A DNA stretch of 64,000 bases from JAFGKK01 sp964521085 (GCA_964521085.1 CAZFPL010000016.1:1-64000); one strand, 5' to 3'. Numbered from the stretch's first letter, positions 28,634 through 38,177 are shown. Numbers and translations: made by a program. Notes: generated by a model not told the origin, from the sequence alone.

Positions 28634-29869
28634 ATGACACCTAAAAGGCGGGAGTTATTCCCCACCTCCTCGATCGCCAGAGCGTTTCGATTCCCCAATT
28701 ACCGGTTGTGGTTTGCGGGCCAGTCGGTCTCGCTGATCGGCACATGGATGCAGTCGGTTGCCCAGCAATGGATCGTCTATGAAATGACCGGATCAAAGTT
28801 CATGCTGGGAGCCATCGCCTTTGTCGGCAGCTTCCCGATCTTCTTCCTGATGCTGCCGGCAGGCGTGTTGGCCGACCGGTTCCCAAGGCGGTCCATCCTA
28901 TTGTACACGCAGACCGCATCCATGATCCTGGCCTTCATTATGACCCTTCTCTTGGCCGCCGGAGTGCTGGAGGTCTGGCATGTGTTTGTACTGGCCACCC
29001 TGCTCGGTGTGGTGAACTCCGCAGACGCGCCCGCACGGCAATCCTTCACCGTCGAGATCATCGATGACCGCAGAGACCTCCAGAATGCGATTGCCTTGAA
29101 CGCCACCATGTTCAACCTGGCGCGCATTATCGGTCCGGCAGTGGCGGGCGTTGTCCTGGCAACATGGGGAGCGACATGGTGTTTTGGGCTGAATGGCGCA
29201 TCTTTTATTGCCGTTATCGCCGGATTATTGGCCATGCGTATCCAATCCATGCCGCAGGGTGTCTGGGAGGAACCAGTCCGGCAGGTCCGCGATGGAATCC
29301 GGTATACCCGGCGTCATCCGATCATCCTGCCGCTCGTTCTAATTGCGTTGGTCTCCGGGGTGTTCTCCTTCTCCTATTCCACCCTCCTGCCGGCGTTCGC
29401 CGTCGAGGTATTTCACCGGGGGGAGGAAGCCCTCGGATTTCTGACCACCGCTGTGGGGATCGGCGCGCTCCTTGGATCCTTGTTCATGGCGGCAACCTCT
29501 CACGCCCAGGACAGGTCAAGGCCGTTGATTCTCGGAAGTGTCCTATTCCCGCTTTCCCTGCTGGCCTTTGCCTTTTCAGGTTCCTACCTCCTTTCCCTGG
29601 GCTTGTTGGTCTTTACGGGTTTCGGCCTTGTCGTCCAGAATACCTCCATCAACTCCATGATCCAGATGCAGGTGTCGGACGATCTTCGAGGCCGGATCAT
29701 GAGCATCTATCTGTTGGCGTTCTTTGGGGCGACGCCCGTTGGGGCGCTTCAAGTGGGCTTCATCGCCCAGGCATTGGGTCCGGCAACCGGATTGGCCATC
29801 TCCGCGACCCTTGGGTTGTTGTTGACCCTTGGGGTCCTTATCGCCTCGCCCGGCCTGCGCCGGATATAA
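28634..29869 (+). CDS. MFS exporter (EntS/MFS_3-like)
   Basis: A 411-residue transporter with 12 predicted membrane helices. FRLPNYR-type start (FRFPNYRLWFAGQSVSLIGTW), the loop PAGVLADRFPRR between helices 2 and 3, and DAPARQSFTVEII are the pattern of the MFS_3 group that includes the enterobactin exporter EntS. The cargo cannot be named from sequence. A TATACT element at 28570-28575 lies in the upstream region. MutS follows by 56 bases, where TATAAT (29865-29870) may provide a separate promoter. Confidence 0.85.
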   Translation: MTPKRRELFPTSSIARAFRFPNYRLWFAGQSVSLIGTWMQSVAQQWIVYEMTGSKFMLGAIAFVGSFPIFFLMLPAGVLADRFPRRSILLYTQTASMILAFIMTLLLAAGVLEVWHVFVLATLLGVVNSADAPARQSFTVEIIDDRRDLQNAIALNATMFNLARIIGPAVAGVVLATWGATWCFGLNGASFIAVIAGLLAMRIQSMPQGVWEEPVRQVRDGIRYTRRHPIILPLVLIALVSGVFSFSYSTLLPAFAVEVFHRGEEALGFLTTAVGIGALLGSLFMAATSHAQDRSRPLILGSVLFPLSLLAFAFSGSYLLSLGLLVFTGFGLVVQNTSINSMIQMQVSDDLRGRIMSIYLLAFFGATPVGALQVGFIAQALGPATGLAISATLGLLLTLGVLIASPGLRRI

Positions 29870-29925
29870 TCGCATCGGAAATAGCACCGGGAGCATCGGT
29901 TGATCGACGGTCATAGGTGTAACTG

Positions 29926-32487
29926 ATGGATGACGATCTGACACCCATTCGCAGGCAATATCTCGAGGTCAAGCAGAAGTATCCACACGCCCTGCTTTTC
30001 TTCCGGCTGGGGGATTTCTACGAGACGTTCGATGCGGATGCGGAAACCGCCTCCCGTGAATTGGAAATCGTGCTGACCTCTCGCAACGTCGCCAAGGGAT
30101 CCCGTGTTCCAATGGCGGGTATCCCGTATCACGCCGCGGAGGGGTACATCGCACGGCTCATCCAACGGGGCTACCACGTGGCCATCTGCGATCAGATGGG
30201 GGAAGCCGTGGGAGGATTGATGCCGCGGCAGGTGACCCGCGTGATCACCCCGGGGACCGTTATGGAAATGGGGATGCTTTCCCCCAAGAAGAACAATTAT
30301 CTGGCGTGTGGGCTGGTACAGGGCAAGCGGGGGGCGGTGGCCTACATGGACATAACCACGGGCGAGTTCCGGGTATGCGAGTTCGATTCCGAGGATGCGC
30401 GTTTGGCGGTCCGGACGGAACTGATCCGGCTCGGACCGGCGGAAGCGATCGTGCCGGAGGGAGAGGGAAACGGCGCGGAAGGAAGCGGCACCCAGACGGC
30501 TTGGCCCGCCTGGCGTTTCGAGCCGGGGCGCTGCGAACAGATCCTGCTTCACCAATTCGAATCGGCGTTGCTCGAAGGTTTTGGCCTGGCGCGTAAATCG
30601 GCCGCGGTCTGCGCAGCGGGCGTTCTCGTGCAATACCTTCAGGAGACTCAGCCTGCAGCCTTGGACCTGATCCATGAGGTCAACACCTACTCCCTGACCG
30701 ACTTTATGATCCTCGATCCGGCGACGCGCCGGGGGCTTGAGCTGACCGAGACATTGCGGACCGGAGAGGTGCAGGGATCCCTGCTGGGCGTGCTTGACCT
30801 AACCGTGACCGCGATGGGGGGCAGGGGATTGCGGCAATGGATCCTGCAACCGCTTTTGGATATTTCTAACATCCGCAGGCGGCAATCCGGCGTGAAGGCT
30901 TTCTTCGACGGGGGGTTGTCGCGCGCGGCGTTCCGCGAATCGCTGCATGGCTTAAATGACATCGAACGACTGGTCAACCGGATCGGATCGGGAAACGCAT
31001 TGCCACGGGATTTGACGGCACTGAGGGAATCGCTTGCGGCGCTGCCAAAAGTGGCGGAGTCGATCGGGGGATTGTCAACCAACGGCGGAGAACCGCTTCC
31101 CAAACCGGACGCCTGCACCGAATTACTGGCGCTGCTTCGCCAATCCATTCCGGATGATCCGCCGGCCGCACTCTCGCAAAGCGGCGTGATCCGGCCGGGG
31201 TACAGCGAGGAACTGGACCGGGTGGTGGAAGGCGCGCGCCAATCCCGGGAGTGGATTGCCAATCTGGAAGCGGCGGAAAAGAACCGCACGGGGATTAAAA
31301 CACTCAAGGTCGGGTACAACAAAATTTTCGGATACTACATCGAAGTTTCCCGCGGCCAGGCCAAATCGGTTCCGGCGGAATACATCCGCAAGCAAACTCT
31401 GGTCAACGCCGAACGGTTTATCACCCCGGAGATGAAGGAGTATGAGACGCAGGTCCTGAATGCGGAAGAAAGAATCCGGGAGATCGAGGTCCGGCTGTTT
31501 CGGGAGGTCTGCACTCGGGTTACCTCTCAAAGAGGCGTCCTCCTGGAAACGGCGCGCACAGTCGCCGAGCTGGATTGCTACGCGGCCTTGGCGGAAGCCG
31601 CCGCGAAATACGATTACGTCCTTCCGCAAGTGATGGAAGAATCGGCACTCGACATTCGCGAGGGGCGGCACCCCGTGGTGGAGCGGTTTTTGGATGAGGA
31701 GCGGTTCGTGCCAAACGACATCCGTTTGGAGGACGGAGAGATTATCCGGGTCATCACCGGACCGAACATGAGTGGAAAATCCACCTACCTGAGGCAGGTG
31801 GGATTACTCTGCCTGATGGCGCAAATCGGTTCCTTCGTACCGGCCCGTTCGGCCAGGATCGGATTGGTCGACCGGATCTTCACCCGAATCGGCGCGCGGG
31901 ACGAAATCCACGCCGGGCAATCGACATTCATGGTGGAGATGGTCGAAACGGCGAACATTCTGCATCATGCCACCCGGCGCAGCCTGCTCATCTTCGACGA
32001 AGTGGGCCGCGGGACTTCGACGTATGACGGAGTTTCGATCGCCTGGGCGGTGATCGAATTCATCCACAATCATCCGCGGCTGCAATCGCGGACGTTCTTT
32101 GCCACCCATTACCATGAACTTATCCGCCTGGCGGGAATGCTGCCGGGAGTCCGGAATTACAACGTCTCGGTTGCGGAGGAAGGGGGACGGGTCGTTTTTC
32201 TGCATCGCATCGTTCCCGGCGGTGCGGACCGGTCGTATGGGATTCATGTCGCCCAGCTGGCCGGGATGCCGAGGCCGACGATAGCCAGGGCGGAGGAAAT
32301 ATTGAAAGAATTCGAACAAGGGGCTGGGCGCGGAGCTTCCGAGGAATCTCCCCGGCAGCTGCAGTTGTTCACCGACGTCGACCCTATGTGGAGGGAACTT
32401 CAAGCCCTGGATCTTTCCTCCATGACTCCCATGGAGGCGCTGGCCAAGTTATTCGAATGGCAGAAGAAGCTGCCGCCCAAGTCGTAG
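29926..32487 (+). CDS. mutS: DNA mismatch repair protein MutS
   Basis: An 853-residue mismatch-recognition ATPase. The N-terminal clamp has FFRLGDFYETFDADAE, with the Phe-x-Glu type mismatch wedge. VPMAGIPYHAAEGYIARL and the connector, lever and clamp regions follow. The Walker A loop GPNMSGKSTYLRQ is near residues 611-623, then DEIHAGQSTFMVEM, Walker B LLIFDEVGRGTSTYDG and FFATHYHEL. Length and domains match MutS1 with no internal deletion. MutL is not in the window. The end of the gene is followed at once by a CACGAAG-type inverted repeat. Confidence 0.97.
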   Translation: MDDDLTPIRRQYLEVKQKYPHALLFFRLGDFYETFDADAETASRELEIVLTSRNVAKGSRVPMAGIPYHAAEGYIARLIQRGYHVAICDQMGEAVGGLMPRQVTRVITPGTVMEMGMLSPKKNNYLACGLVQGKRGAVAYMDITTGEFRVCEFDSEDARLAVRTELIRLGPAEAIVPEGEGNGAEGSGTQTAWPAWRFEPGRCEQILLHQFESALLEGFGLARKSAAVCAAGVLVQYLQETQPAALDLIHEVNTYSLTDFMILDPATRRGLELTETLRTGEVQGSLLGVLDLTVTAMGGRGLRQWILQPLLDISNIRRRQSGVKAFFDGGLSRAAFRESLHGLNDIERLVNRIGSGNALPRDLTALRESLAALPKVAESIGGLSTNGGEPLPKPDACTELLALLRQSIPDDPPAALSQSGVIRPGYSEELDRVVEGARQSREWIANLEAAEKNRTGIKTLKVGYNKIFGYYIEVSRGQAKSVPAEYIRKQTLVNAERFITPEMKEYETQVLNAEERIREIEVRLFREVCTRVTSQRGVLLETARTVAELDCYAALAEAAAKYDYVLPQVMEESALDIREGRHPVVERFLDEERFVPNDIRLEDGEIIRVITGPNMSGKSTYLRQVGLLCLMAQIGSFVPARSARIGLVDRIFTRIGARDEIHAGQSTFMVEMVETANILHHATRRSLLIFDEVGRGTSTYDGVSIAWAVIEFIHNHPRLQSRTFFATHYHELIRLAGMLPGVRNYNVSVAEEGGRVVFLHRIVPGGADRSYGIHVAQLAGMPRPTIARAEEILKEFEQGAGRGASEESPRQLQLFTDVDPMWRELQALDLSSMTPMEALAKLFEWQKKLPPKS

Positions 32488-32493
32488 GCAATT

Positions 32494-32584
32494 CCACGAA
32501 GCACACGAAGAAGGGCCGAAGGGCACGAAAAGTATTTCATTAAAATCTTCGTGTTCTTCCGGTTCTACTTCGTGTGCTTCGTGG
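32494..32584. repeat. CACGAAG-type inverted repeat between convergent genes
   Basis: A 17-base arm at 32494-32510 (CCACGAAGCACACGAAG) is the exact reverse complement of 32568-32584. The 57 bases between hold shorter related pieces (GGGCACGAAAA, CTTCGTGTTCTTCC). The right arm forms the last codons of the hydrogenase protease gene (STKHTK). It looks like an interspersed repeat unit inserted between mutS and the protease gene, and could act as a two-way hairpin at both transcript ends. Confidence 0.7.
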
Positions 32585-33053
32585 ATAATAAATCGGAAAC
32601 CTTTTCCTGTATCTTCGCCGCCGCCCCCGGAATGGCACGGCGGACCGGTTCGCTTAGACCGCGTCCCAGTTCATATTGATCCCCTTCAACCCCGATCAAG
32701 ATCAAGTGCTCCGGCAATCGGATGCCCGTTTTTAGCGCCACGGATATGGTTTCGGCGACTCCAAAACCGTGGGCGGTTTTCTCCGCGGCTGACAATCCGG
32801 TTTCGGGGACCGACGTGATCACTTGGATTTCACCCGCAGGCCGGCCGGTGGATATTGCATCCACCAAGATGACGGAATCCGAGCCCTCGAAGTAATCCAA
32901 TAAATCAAGGCCGGGAGTTTCCAACAGAATGGTTTTAATACGCGGGTCGGCTGTGGAAGAGGGAAAATCCTGGGACCATTGGCGGACTGCGGCCGGGCCG
33001 ATCCCGTCGTCGCCGCGAAGCGATTGTCCGATCCCGATGACGATGACGTTCAT
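32565..33053 (-). CDS. NiFe hydrogenase maturation protease (HyaD/HybD family)
   Basis: A 162-residue endopeptidase from the ATG at 33053, which overlaps the upstream Trx-VKOR stop (ATGA). Motifs are IGIGQSLRGDDGIG (nickel-sensing Asp), VDAISTG and HGFGVAETI, carrying the expected acidic and His ligands of the family. It should remove the C-terminal tail of the large subunit encoded three genes upstream in the transcript once nickel is inserted. The last residues STKHTK come from an intergenic repeat, so the native C-terminus may have been altered by repeat insertion. Confidence 0.92.
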   Translation of the reverse strand: MNVIVIGIGQSLRGDDGIGPAAVRQWSQDFPSSTADPRIKTILLETPGLDLLDYFEGSDSVILVDAISTGRPAGEIQVITSVPETGLSAAEKTAHGFGVAETISVALKTGIRLPEHLILIGVEGDQYELGRGLSEPVRRAIPGAAAKIQEKVSDLLSTKHTK

Positions 33054-34093
33054 CCGCCGGAGGCAGAGTCGGCGGGAGATTGCATGTACGGTTGCAGAAT
33101 GGTTTGGACGGGCCGGGTGGTGAGGGGGAGAATCAAGCCCATGATGATCGCCGAACTCAGGCACCACAGGCAGGTGGCGCCGATTACAAAGGGTTCCAGG
33201 AACGTTAGGTAGATTGAGAAACTCACGCCAAAGACGGCGAACCCGAACATTGCAATCGCCGCAATCTTTTTTGTCATTCCATGTACCATACGGTAGACGA
33301 GCCAGGCCAGGCCGATCAGGCAGTATCCAAGGATCCCGAATTCACCGATGGTGATCAACCCGAGGATCTTGGAATACTGGCTGTCTTGCACTTCCTGGCA
33401 ATGGCTGATCCCGCCGCAGAAGACCTCCGATTGCGTGAGCTCCGTGTAGGTCAGGTAGGAAGCCACAGCCATACCGACCACCAGCAGCACGGGAAACACC
33501 CATTCCGGAATTGAATCCATGAATTCCGGCGCTGCGCGAAAAGTGATCAGGATGGAGAAAACGAGGGAGAGAAACAGAAATAACAAAACCAGAATGGCCA
33601 GTGAATTCGCAGGTTGATCGGCGATGAATTTATCCCAAGGATTGGACGGCGTGGAGAAACCGGCTTTTTGGAGGGCGGCTTCCAATCCCGGAATGGACGG
33701 CCAGCCTGTCCCGCCTTGTAAAAGTTTTTCTTCGATCAATCCGGGCAATTGATCTTGAATGGTGTTCAAACCGGCGAGGTAGGTGTTTTCCAGGACCAGA
33801 AACGGTACATCTTGCTGGTCCTGCGGAACCGCTAAAGCGGAAAGGGCGGCTTGATAAAGCTTGTCGCCCTCCGGATTCGTGACGTCGACGGTGTAGATAA
33901 GCAGGTTGCTGCCATGCTTCAGCACCAGCGGCGGAAGCGTTTCATTGATGAGGGTTTTGCACGCACCGCACCCGGGATTATAGAACAGGACGGCCTTTAC
34001 CGAGGTATCCTGAGCCCTGACATGTGAGGCGGTCAGGAGGAGGACTATCCCGGCAGCAAGCAGGGCGCGACCAGAACGAAACATTTTATGCAA
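33050..34093 (-). CDS. Thioredoxin-like domain fused to VKOR-type disulfide-forming membrane protein
   Basis: A 347-residue protein. A signal or anchor helix (about 8-27) is followed by an extracytoplasmic thioredoxin-like domain with the redox motif CGAC (42-45). About five membrane helices follow (from 163 on). The VKOR part carries paired loop cysteines (FCGGISHCQEV) and the quinone-side motif CLWC near residue 315. VKOR passes electrons from a thioredoxin partner to quinone and so makes disulfides. Here the Trx domain precedes VKOR, while most bacterial fusions carry it after. The gene overlaps both neighbours in the hydrogenase operon, so its product is made with the hydrogenase, though the hydrogenase itself looks cytoplasmic. 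Confidence 0.88.
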   Translation of the reverse strand: MHKMFRSGRALLAAGIVLLLTASHVRAQDTSVKAVLFYNPGCGACKTLINETLPPLVLKHGSNLLIYTVDVTNPEGDKLYQAALSALAVPQDQQDVPFLVLENTYLAGLNTIQDQLPGLIEEKLLQGGTGWPSIPGLEAALQKAGFSTPSNPWDKFIADQPANSLAILVLLFLFLSLVFSILITFRAAPEFMDSIPEWVFPVLLVVGMAVASYLTYTELTQSEVFCGGISHCQEVQDSQYSKILGLITIGEFGILGYCLIGLAWLVYRMVHGMTKKIAAIAMFGFAVFGVSFSIYLTFLEPFVIGATCLWCLSSAIIMGLILPLTTRPVQTILQPYMQSPADSASGG

Positions 34094-35396
34094 CGTCCTT
34101 ATTCTCCCAACGGACGAAATGCACAGAACAGGAAATGCACGGATCGTAGGACCGGATCAGGTGCTCGCACGCCAGGGTGGCTTCGTCATGCGGCTTGGTG
34201 ATGACCGTGGGAGCGAACTTCCACAAATCCGCTTCCATCCGGGCGAAGTTCTGCGATGTCGGCGGCACGATGCGCGCCTTCTGGATCAGCCCGCCATCGC
34301 CGACGGTGTACTTGTGGAACAGCAACCCGCGCGGCGCCTCGGATACGCCGCACCCTTCGCCAGCGTGAGGTTCGAACATGATCCGACTGGGTCCCTGAGG
34401 ATTATACTCTCTTATTAAGCGGATGGCATCCTCGTATGCGTCGACAAGTTCGAACGCCCGGGCGAACAAGTTTTTAAAGGGATTACGGATCGGGAATGTG
34501 ACTCTCAATTCCTTCATCAGCGACTGGGATGTCTTTCCCATCTGGCTGTGATTGAGGTTTATTCGGGAAAGCGGTCCGACCATATAGCTTCCGCCCTCCT
34601 TGGTACGGCTGTGGAGCGAGTTGCAATGCGCAACGTGCTCCTCTAGGTAGTATTTCTCATAATCCGTGACCGGGATATCGACGCCGGAGGAGGAGACGAC
34701 CCGGCCGTCCAGCATGCCGTATTCATCGGGCCGCCGGATGGCGACGTATTCGACATCCACTTCGAAGTCAGGATAGGGGAGGGTCGCTGCCCAGCGCACG
34801 GCTTCCACCGCGGCGGCGGCCGACCATTCCAGTTCGGGCAGAAGCGCCTGCAGGGCTTCTTTCTCCGGCCAGCGGTAGAAACCGCCAACGGTCGTGGAGA
34901 CGGGGTGAACCGAACGCCCGCCAATCACGCGCAGTAGGGAATTTCCGACCTTCTTCATCCTCAGGGCTTTGGTGACCACTTCCGGCGCGACGGCCGCCAG
35001 GGTGATCGCGCTTTCCTGTCCGAGCAGGTCGGGGGCCTGCAGTAGGTAGATATGAAGGGAGTGGCTCTCAATCCACTCAGCGTGATACAACAGCCGCCGC
35101 AGGGCGCGGATTGAGGGCGTGATGGTGATGCCCTGCGAGGCTTCGAGTGCGTTAACCGAGCTCATTTGATACGCCACCGGACAAATCCCGCAGATCCGGG
35201 CGGTGATGTCCGGAACTTCAAAGAGCGATCGTCCGCGCAGGAAGCCTTCGAAGAACCGCGGGGGTTCGTAAATATTCACCTTGATTTCGGTGATTTTCCC
35301 GTCTTTCACGCCGATGTACAGGCCCCCTTCGCCTTCCACGCGGGCCAGGGCGGGGACTTCGATCGAACGGATTTCCGTGGTTTTGGTCGCGCTCAT
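34086..35396 (-). CDS. hydA: NiFe hydrogenase large (catalytic) subunit, group 3b type
   Basis: A 436-residue subunit holding the NiFe centre. The L1 motif RICGICPVAYQMSS (Cys69, Cys72) and the L2 motif DPCISCSVH (Cys420, Cys423) give the four Cys ligands. The ten residues after His426 form the tail removed by the maturation protease. The start ATG at 35396 overlaps the small-subunit stop (ATGA); an open frame upstream to 35771 lies over that gene and is not coding. No Tat signal exists in the small subunit, so the enzyme is cytoplasmic. With FAD and FeS subunits encoded beside it, this is the NADP-linked sulfhydrogenase arrangement. Confidence 0.93.
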   Translation of the reverse strand: MSATKTTEIRSIEVPALARVEGEGGLYIGVKDGKITEIKVNIYEPPRFFEGFLRGRSLFEVPDITARICGICPVAYQMSSVNALEASQGITITPSIRALRRLLYHAEWIESHSLHIYLLQAPDLLGQESAITLAAVAPEVVTKALRMKKVGNSLLRVIGGRSVHPVSTTVGGFYRWPEKEALQALLPELEWSAAAAVEAVRWAATLPYPDFEVDVEYVAIRRPDEYGMLDGRVVSSSGVDIPVTDYEKYYLEEHVAHCNSLHSRTKEGGSYMVGPLSRINLNHSQMGKTSQSLMKELRVTFPIRNPFKNLFARAFELVDAYEDAIRLIREYNPQGPSRIMFEPHAGEGCGVSEAPRGLLFHKYTVGDGGLIQKARIVPPTSQNFARMEADLWKFAPTVITKPHDEATLACEHLIRSYDPCISCSVHFVRWENKDVA

Positions 35397-36187
35397 TTCT
35401 TTTTCTCCTCGGCGAGGATCGATTCCGCCGCCTTCGCAAACGCAGGTGCAAATCCTGAAACGTGGCTGAGCAGACGGGCGGCTTCGCGCGGATCCCTCTC
35501 CATCGCCCGCAGGGCAGGGGTGAGGGTGTTCAAATCCATGCCCGGCTGCGGGCCGAAGCATCCGTAGCAGCCGCGTCCGCATGATGGACAGAGCGCGCCG
35601 CAACCGGAGCGGGTGGCGGGTCCAAGGCAGAGCATGTTCTTCGCCACCATGACGCATACGGTGCCCTTGCGTTTGCACTCGAGACAAACGGAGTGTTGGG
35701 GCAGGTTCGGTTTGCGGTTGTGAAGGAGCGCCGTAATCGCTTCCAGAACTTCCGCGCGGCTGACGGGGCACCCATACAGCTCCATATCCACCGGCACATG
35801 CTCTGAAATCGGGGTGGCTTTGGGGAGGTAATGCAGGTATTCCGGATGCGGATACACCGTGCGGGCATACTCGTCCACGTCGGCGCGGTTGCGGAGGGCC
35901 TGAATGCCGCCGGCCGTGGCGCAGGCGCCGATCGCGATCAGGATCTTCGACTGGCCGCGGATTTGCTTGATCAACTCAGCCTCGTGCGGGGTGCTCACCG
36001 AACCCTCGACCAGCGAGACGTCGTACGGACCCGGAAGCACGCGCCGACGGGCTTCCAGGAAGTTGGCGATTTCCACCTCGGTCGCCAGCGCCAGCAATTC
36101 ATCTTCCATGTTCAGAATTTGCAGCTGGCATCCGTCACAGGAGGAAAATTTGAAAACGGCTACGGTGGTTTTGCAGGGAGCTGGCAT
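35393..36187 (-). CDS. hydD: NiFe hydrogenase small subunit (group 3b, delta-type)
   Basis: A 264-residue electron-transfer subunit with CDGCQLQIL at residues 17-25, a first cluster ligand set close to the catalytic site, and a Cys-rich C-terminal half (CLECKRKG, GCGALCPSCGRGCYGCFG) that can hold further 4Fe-4S clusters. It lacks a Tat signal, so it is cytoplasmic. The ATG at 36187 overlaps the upstream stop by one base (TAATG) and its own stop overlaps hydA. It sits between the FAD subunit and the large subunit in the operon. Confidence 0.92.
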   Translation of the reverse strand: MPAPCKTTVAVFKFSSCDGCQLQILNMEDELLALATEVEIANFLEARRRVLPGPYDVSLVEGSVSTPHEAELIKQIRGQSKILIAIGACATAGGIQALRNRADVDEYARTVYPHPEYLHYLPKATPISEHVPVDMELYGCPVSRAEVLEAITALLHNRKPNLPQHSVCLECKRKGTVCVMVAKNMLCLGPATRSGCGALCPSCGRGCYGCFGPQPGMDLNTLTPALRAMERDPREAARLLSHVSGFAPAFAKAAESILAEEKKK

Positions 36188-37059
36188 TAGAATTCCTCCA
36201 CGCTGAAGTAGGGTTCCAGGGCGGAAAACGGGAACACCGGGCCGTCCTTGCAGACGAAAAACGGTCCAAGCTGGCAGTGACCGCAGGAACCCTGTCCGCA
36301 TTTCATGTTTCGTTCCAGCGAGACGAAAATTTTATCGGCCGGGATCCGCCGCGCCAGGGCTTCGAATACCACGAAGCGAATCATGATCTCCGGACCGCAG
36401 GTCATCACCGCGGTCTTGGCCGCATCAAATCTAAAGTGATAGAACAGAAGGGGGACCACGCCGACCTGTCCCTTCCAGGTGTCATCCGCGCGGTCGACCG
36501 TGACCTGCACGTCGAGATCGGCCTTGCGCCACTCCTCGAACTGCGAGGTGTAGAGCAGATCCGCGGGGGTGCGGGCGCCGTACAGAAGGATCACCTTGCC
36601 GTATTTCGCGCGGTTGCGCAGGATGTGATAGATGACCGGTCGCAGGGGCGGAAGGCCGATCCCGCCGGCGGCGAGGAGGATGTCCTTGCCTTCCAACTGT
36701 TCGATCGGCCAATGGGTTCCGAACGGGCCGCGCACGCCGACCGTGTCGCCGGTCTTCAGGCGGCTGACGGCGCGGGTGACGTTGCCGGCGAACCGCACGG
36801 TATGCCCGATCAGGTCCCGCTTTTCCAGATCGGAGCAAATCGAGATCGCGGCTTCGCCGTATCCGGGCAGGTAGAGCATGTTGAACTGGCCGGGCTGGAA
36901 GGCAAAGGCCTTGCGCAGGGCGGGATCCTTGAAGCGCAGCCAGATGGTGGCGATGTTTTCGATCTCCGGCTGGAACTCCGCGACCTCGGCCCAGCTGGGA
37001 GCGAGCAGCGCTTCGACCGACACGGCGGCCGGCCGGTTGGTTGCAGCAAGCGTGGTCAT
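36187..37059 (-). CDS. hydG: Hydrogenase FAD/NAD(P)-binding subunit, gamma type
   Basis: A 290-residue ferredoxin-reductase-like subunit. The FAD domain has FQPGQFNMLYLPGYGEAAIS, the NAD(P) domain has LLAAGGIGLPPLRPVIYHI and MTCGPEIMIRF, and the C-terminus has a 2Fe-2S loop (LERNMKCGQGSCGHCQLG). It passes electrons between NAD(P) and the FeS subunits. The ATG at 37059 overlaps the stop of the beta subunit (ATGA). Cofactor preference cannot be fixed from sequence alone; group 3b enzymes usually use NADP. Confidence 0.92.
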   Translation of the reverse strand: MTTLAATNRPAAVSVEALLAPSWAEVAEFQPEIENIATIWLRFKDPALRKAFAFQPGQFNMLYLPGYGEAAISICSDLEKRDLIGHTVRFAGNVTRAVSRLKTGDTVGVRGPFGTHWPIEQLEGKDILLAAGGIGLPPLRPVIYHILRNRAKYGKVILLYGARTPADLLYTSQFEEWRKADLDVQVTVDRADDTWKGQVGVVPLLFYHFRFDAAKTAVMTCGPEIMIRFVVFEALARRIPADKIFVSLERNMKCGQGSCGHCQLGPFFVCKDGPVFPFSALEPYFSVEEF

Positions 37060-38177
37060 GAACGAGCCTCCTTCCGCAGCGCCGCGATCTCTTCGGTGAT
37101 GTCGATCTTTACCGGGCACCAGGTGATGCAGCGGCCGCAGCCGACGCATCCCAGAACGCCGTACTGCTCCTTCCACGTGCCGAGCTTGTGGGAAAGCCAT
37201 TGGCGGTAGCGCGAGCGCGTGTTCGGCCGCGTGTTGCCGCCGGCCTGGTAGGAGTACCCGGGATTGAAGCAGGAATCCCAGACTCGTTCGCGTTCGGTTT
37301 CGTTTCCGCTCAGGCTGGTGTGGTCCTGGGTATCCCAGCAGAAGCAGGTCGGGCAGACGAGCGTGCAGGAGGCGCAGGACATGCAGCGTTTAGCGACCGC
37401 CTCCCATTCGGGACTATTGAGGTTTTTGAGGATCAGATCCGGAAGGTCGCGGGTATCCATCCGGCGGCCCATTTTTTCCCTGGCTTCGGCCAGACCCTGT
37501 TCGGCTTTTTGTTGCAGGGAGGCATCCGCGGGCTGAAGCGGCAGACCTTTAACGATTTCCTTGCCCGCCTCCGAACCGATCTCCAGGATGAACACATCGT
37601 CCAACTCGGTCAGCGCGAAGTCGAAATTTCCGGCGGCCTTCGGACCGGTTCCCATCGAGTCGCAGAAGCACGTCCCGCCCGGATGCAGGCAGTTCACGGC
37701 GACGATAAAGGCGTTCTTCCGCCGGTCACGGTAAATCGGATCGGTGAAATCGTCGCGCATGAAGGCCAGATCCTGAACCTTGATCGCGGCGATTTCGCAC
37801 GGGCGCACGCCGATCATCGCGATGCGCGGCGCGGGCTCGGAGGCTATCTGCATCTTCCATTCGCCGTTCTTGCGGACTTTGAAAAGCGATACCCGCGGCG
37901 GGAAGAAAAACTGCTTCCAGGATTGTGCGCCGGGAGTGATGTCAAAATAGCGGACATTGCCGCTTTTAACTACACGATAGAGGGCGGCGCTTTCTTCGCT
38001 TGTAAATCCCTGGGGGAGATCCGCCAGGTTCGCCACCGGGGCATACACAACCGCATCGTCGCGGAGGCGGGGTCCCACCGTCTGATAGCCTTTCTCCCGC
38101 AACCGCGCCAGGATAGTGTCGAATTGGGGTTTCGGCAGCGCGGCGGTCGAACCCACGTTCAATTGAATTTCAGCCAT
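37056..38177 (-). CDS. hydB: Hydrogenase 4Fe-4S subunit, beta type
   Basis: A 373-residue iron-sulfur subunit of the group 3b complex. Near residues 120-200 it has a family region with single Cys residues (VRPCEIAAI, NCLHPGGTCFCDS). Its C-terminal half has two ferredoxin-like cluster motifs (CMSCASCTLVCPTC and CVGCGRCITWCPV). The start at 38177 overlaps the end of the cNMP gene by eight bases. An ATG-less extension to 38255 runs in frame but lies inside that gene. It links the FAD subunit to the small subunit. Confidence 0.92.
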   Translation of the reverse strand: MAEIQLNVGSTAALPKPQFDTILARLREKGYQTVGPRLRDDAVVYAPVANLADLPQGFTSEESAALYRVVKSGNVRYFDITPGAQSWKQFFFPPRVSLFKVRKNGEWKMQIASEPAPRIAMIGVRPCEIAAIKVQDLAFMRDDFTDPIYRDRRKNAFIVAVNCLHPGGTCFCDSMGTGPKAAGNFDFALTELDDVFILEIGSEAGKEIVKGLPLQPADASLQQKAEQGLAEAREKMGRRMDTRDLPDLILKNLNSPEWEAVAKRCMSCASCTLVCPTCFCWDTQDHTSLSGNETERERVWDSCFNPGYSYQAGGNTRPNTRSRYRQWLSHKLGTWKEQYGVLGCVGCGRCITWCPVKIDITEEIAALRKEARS

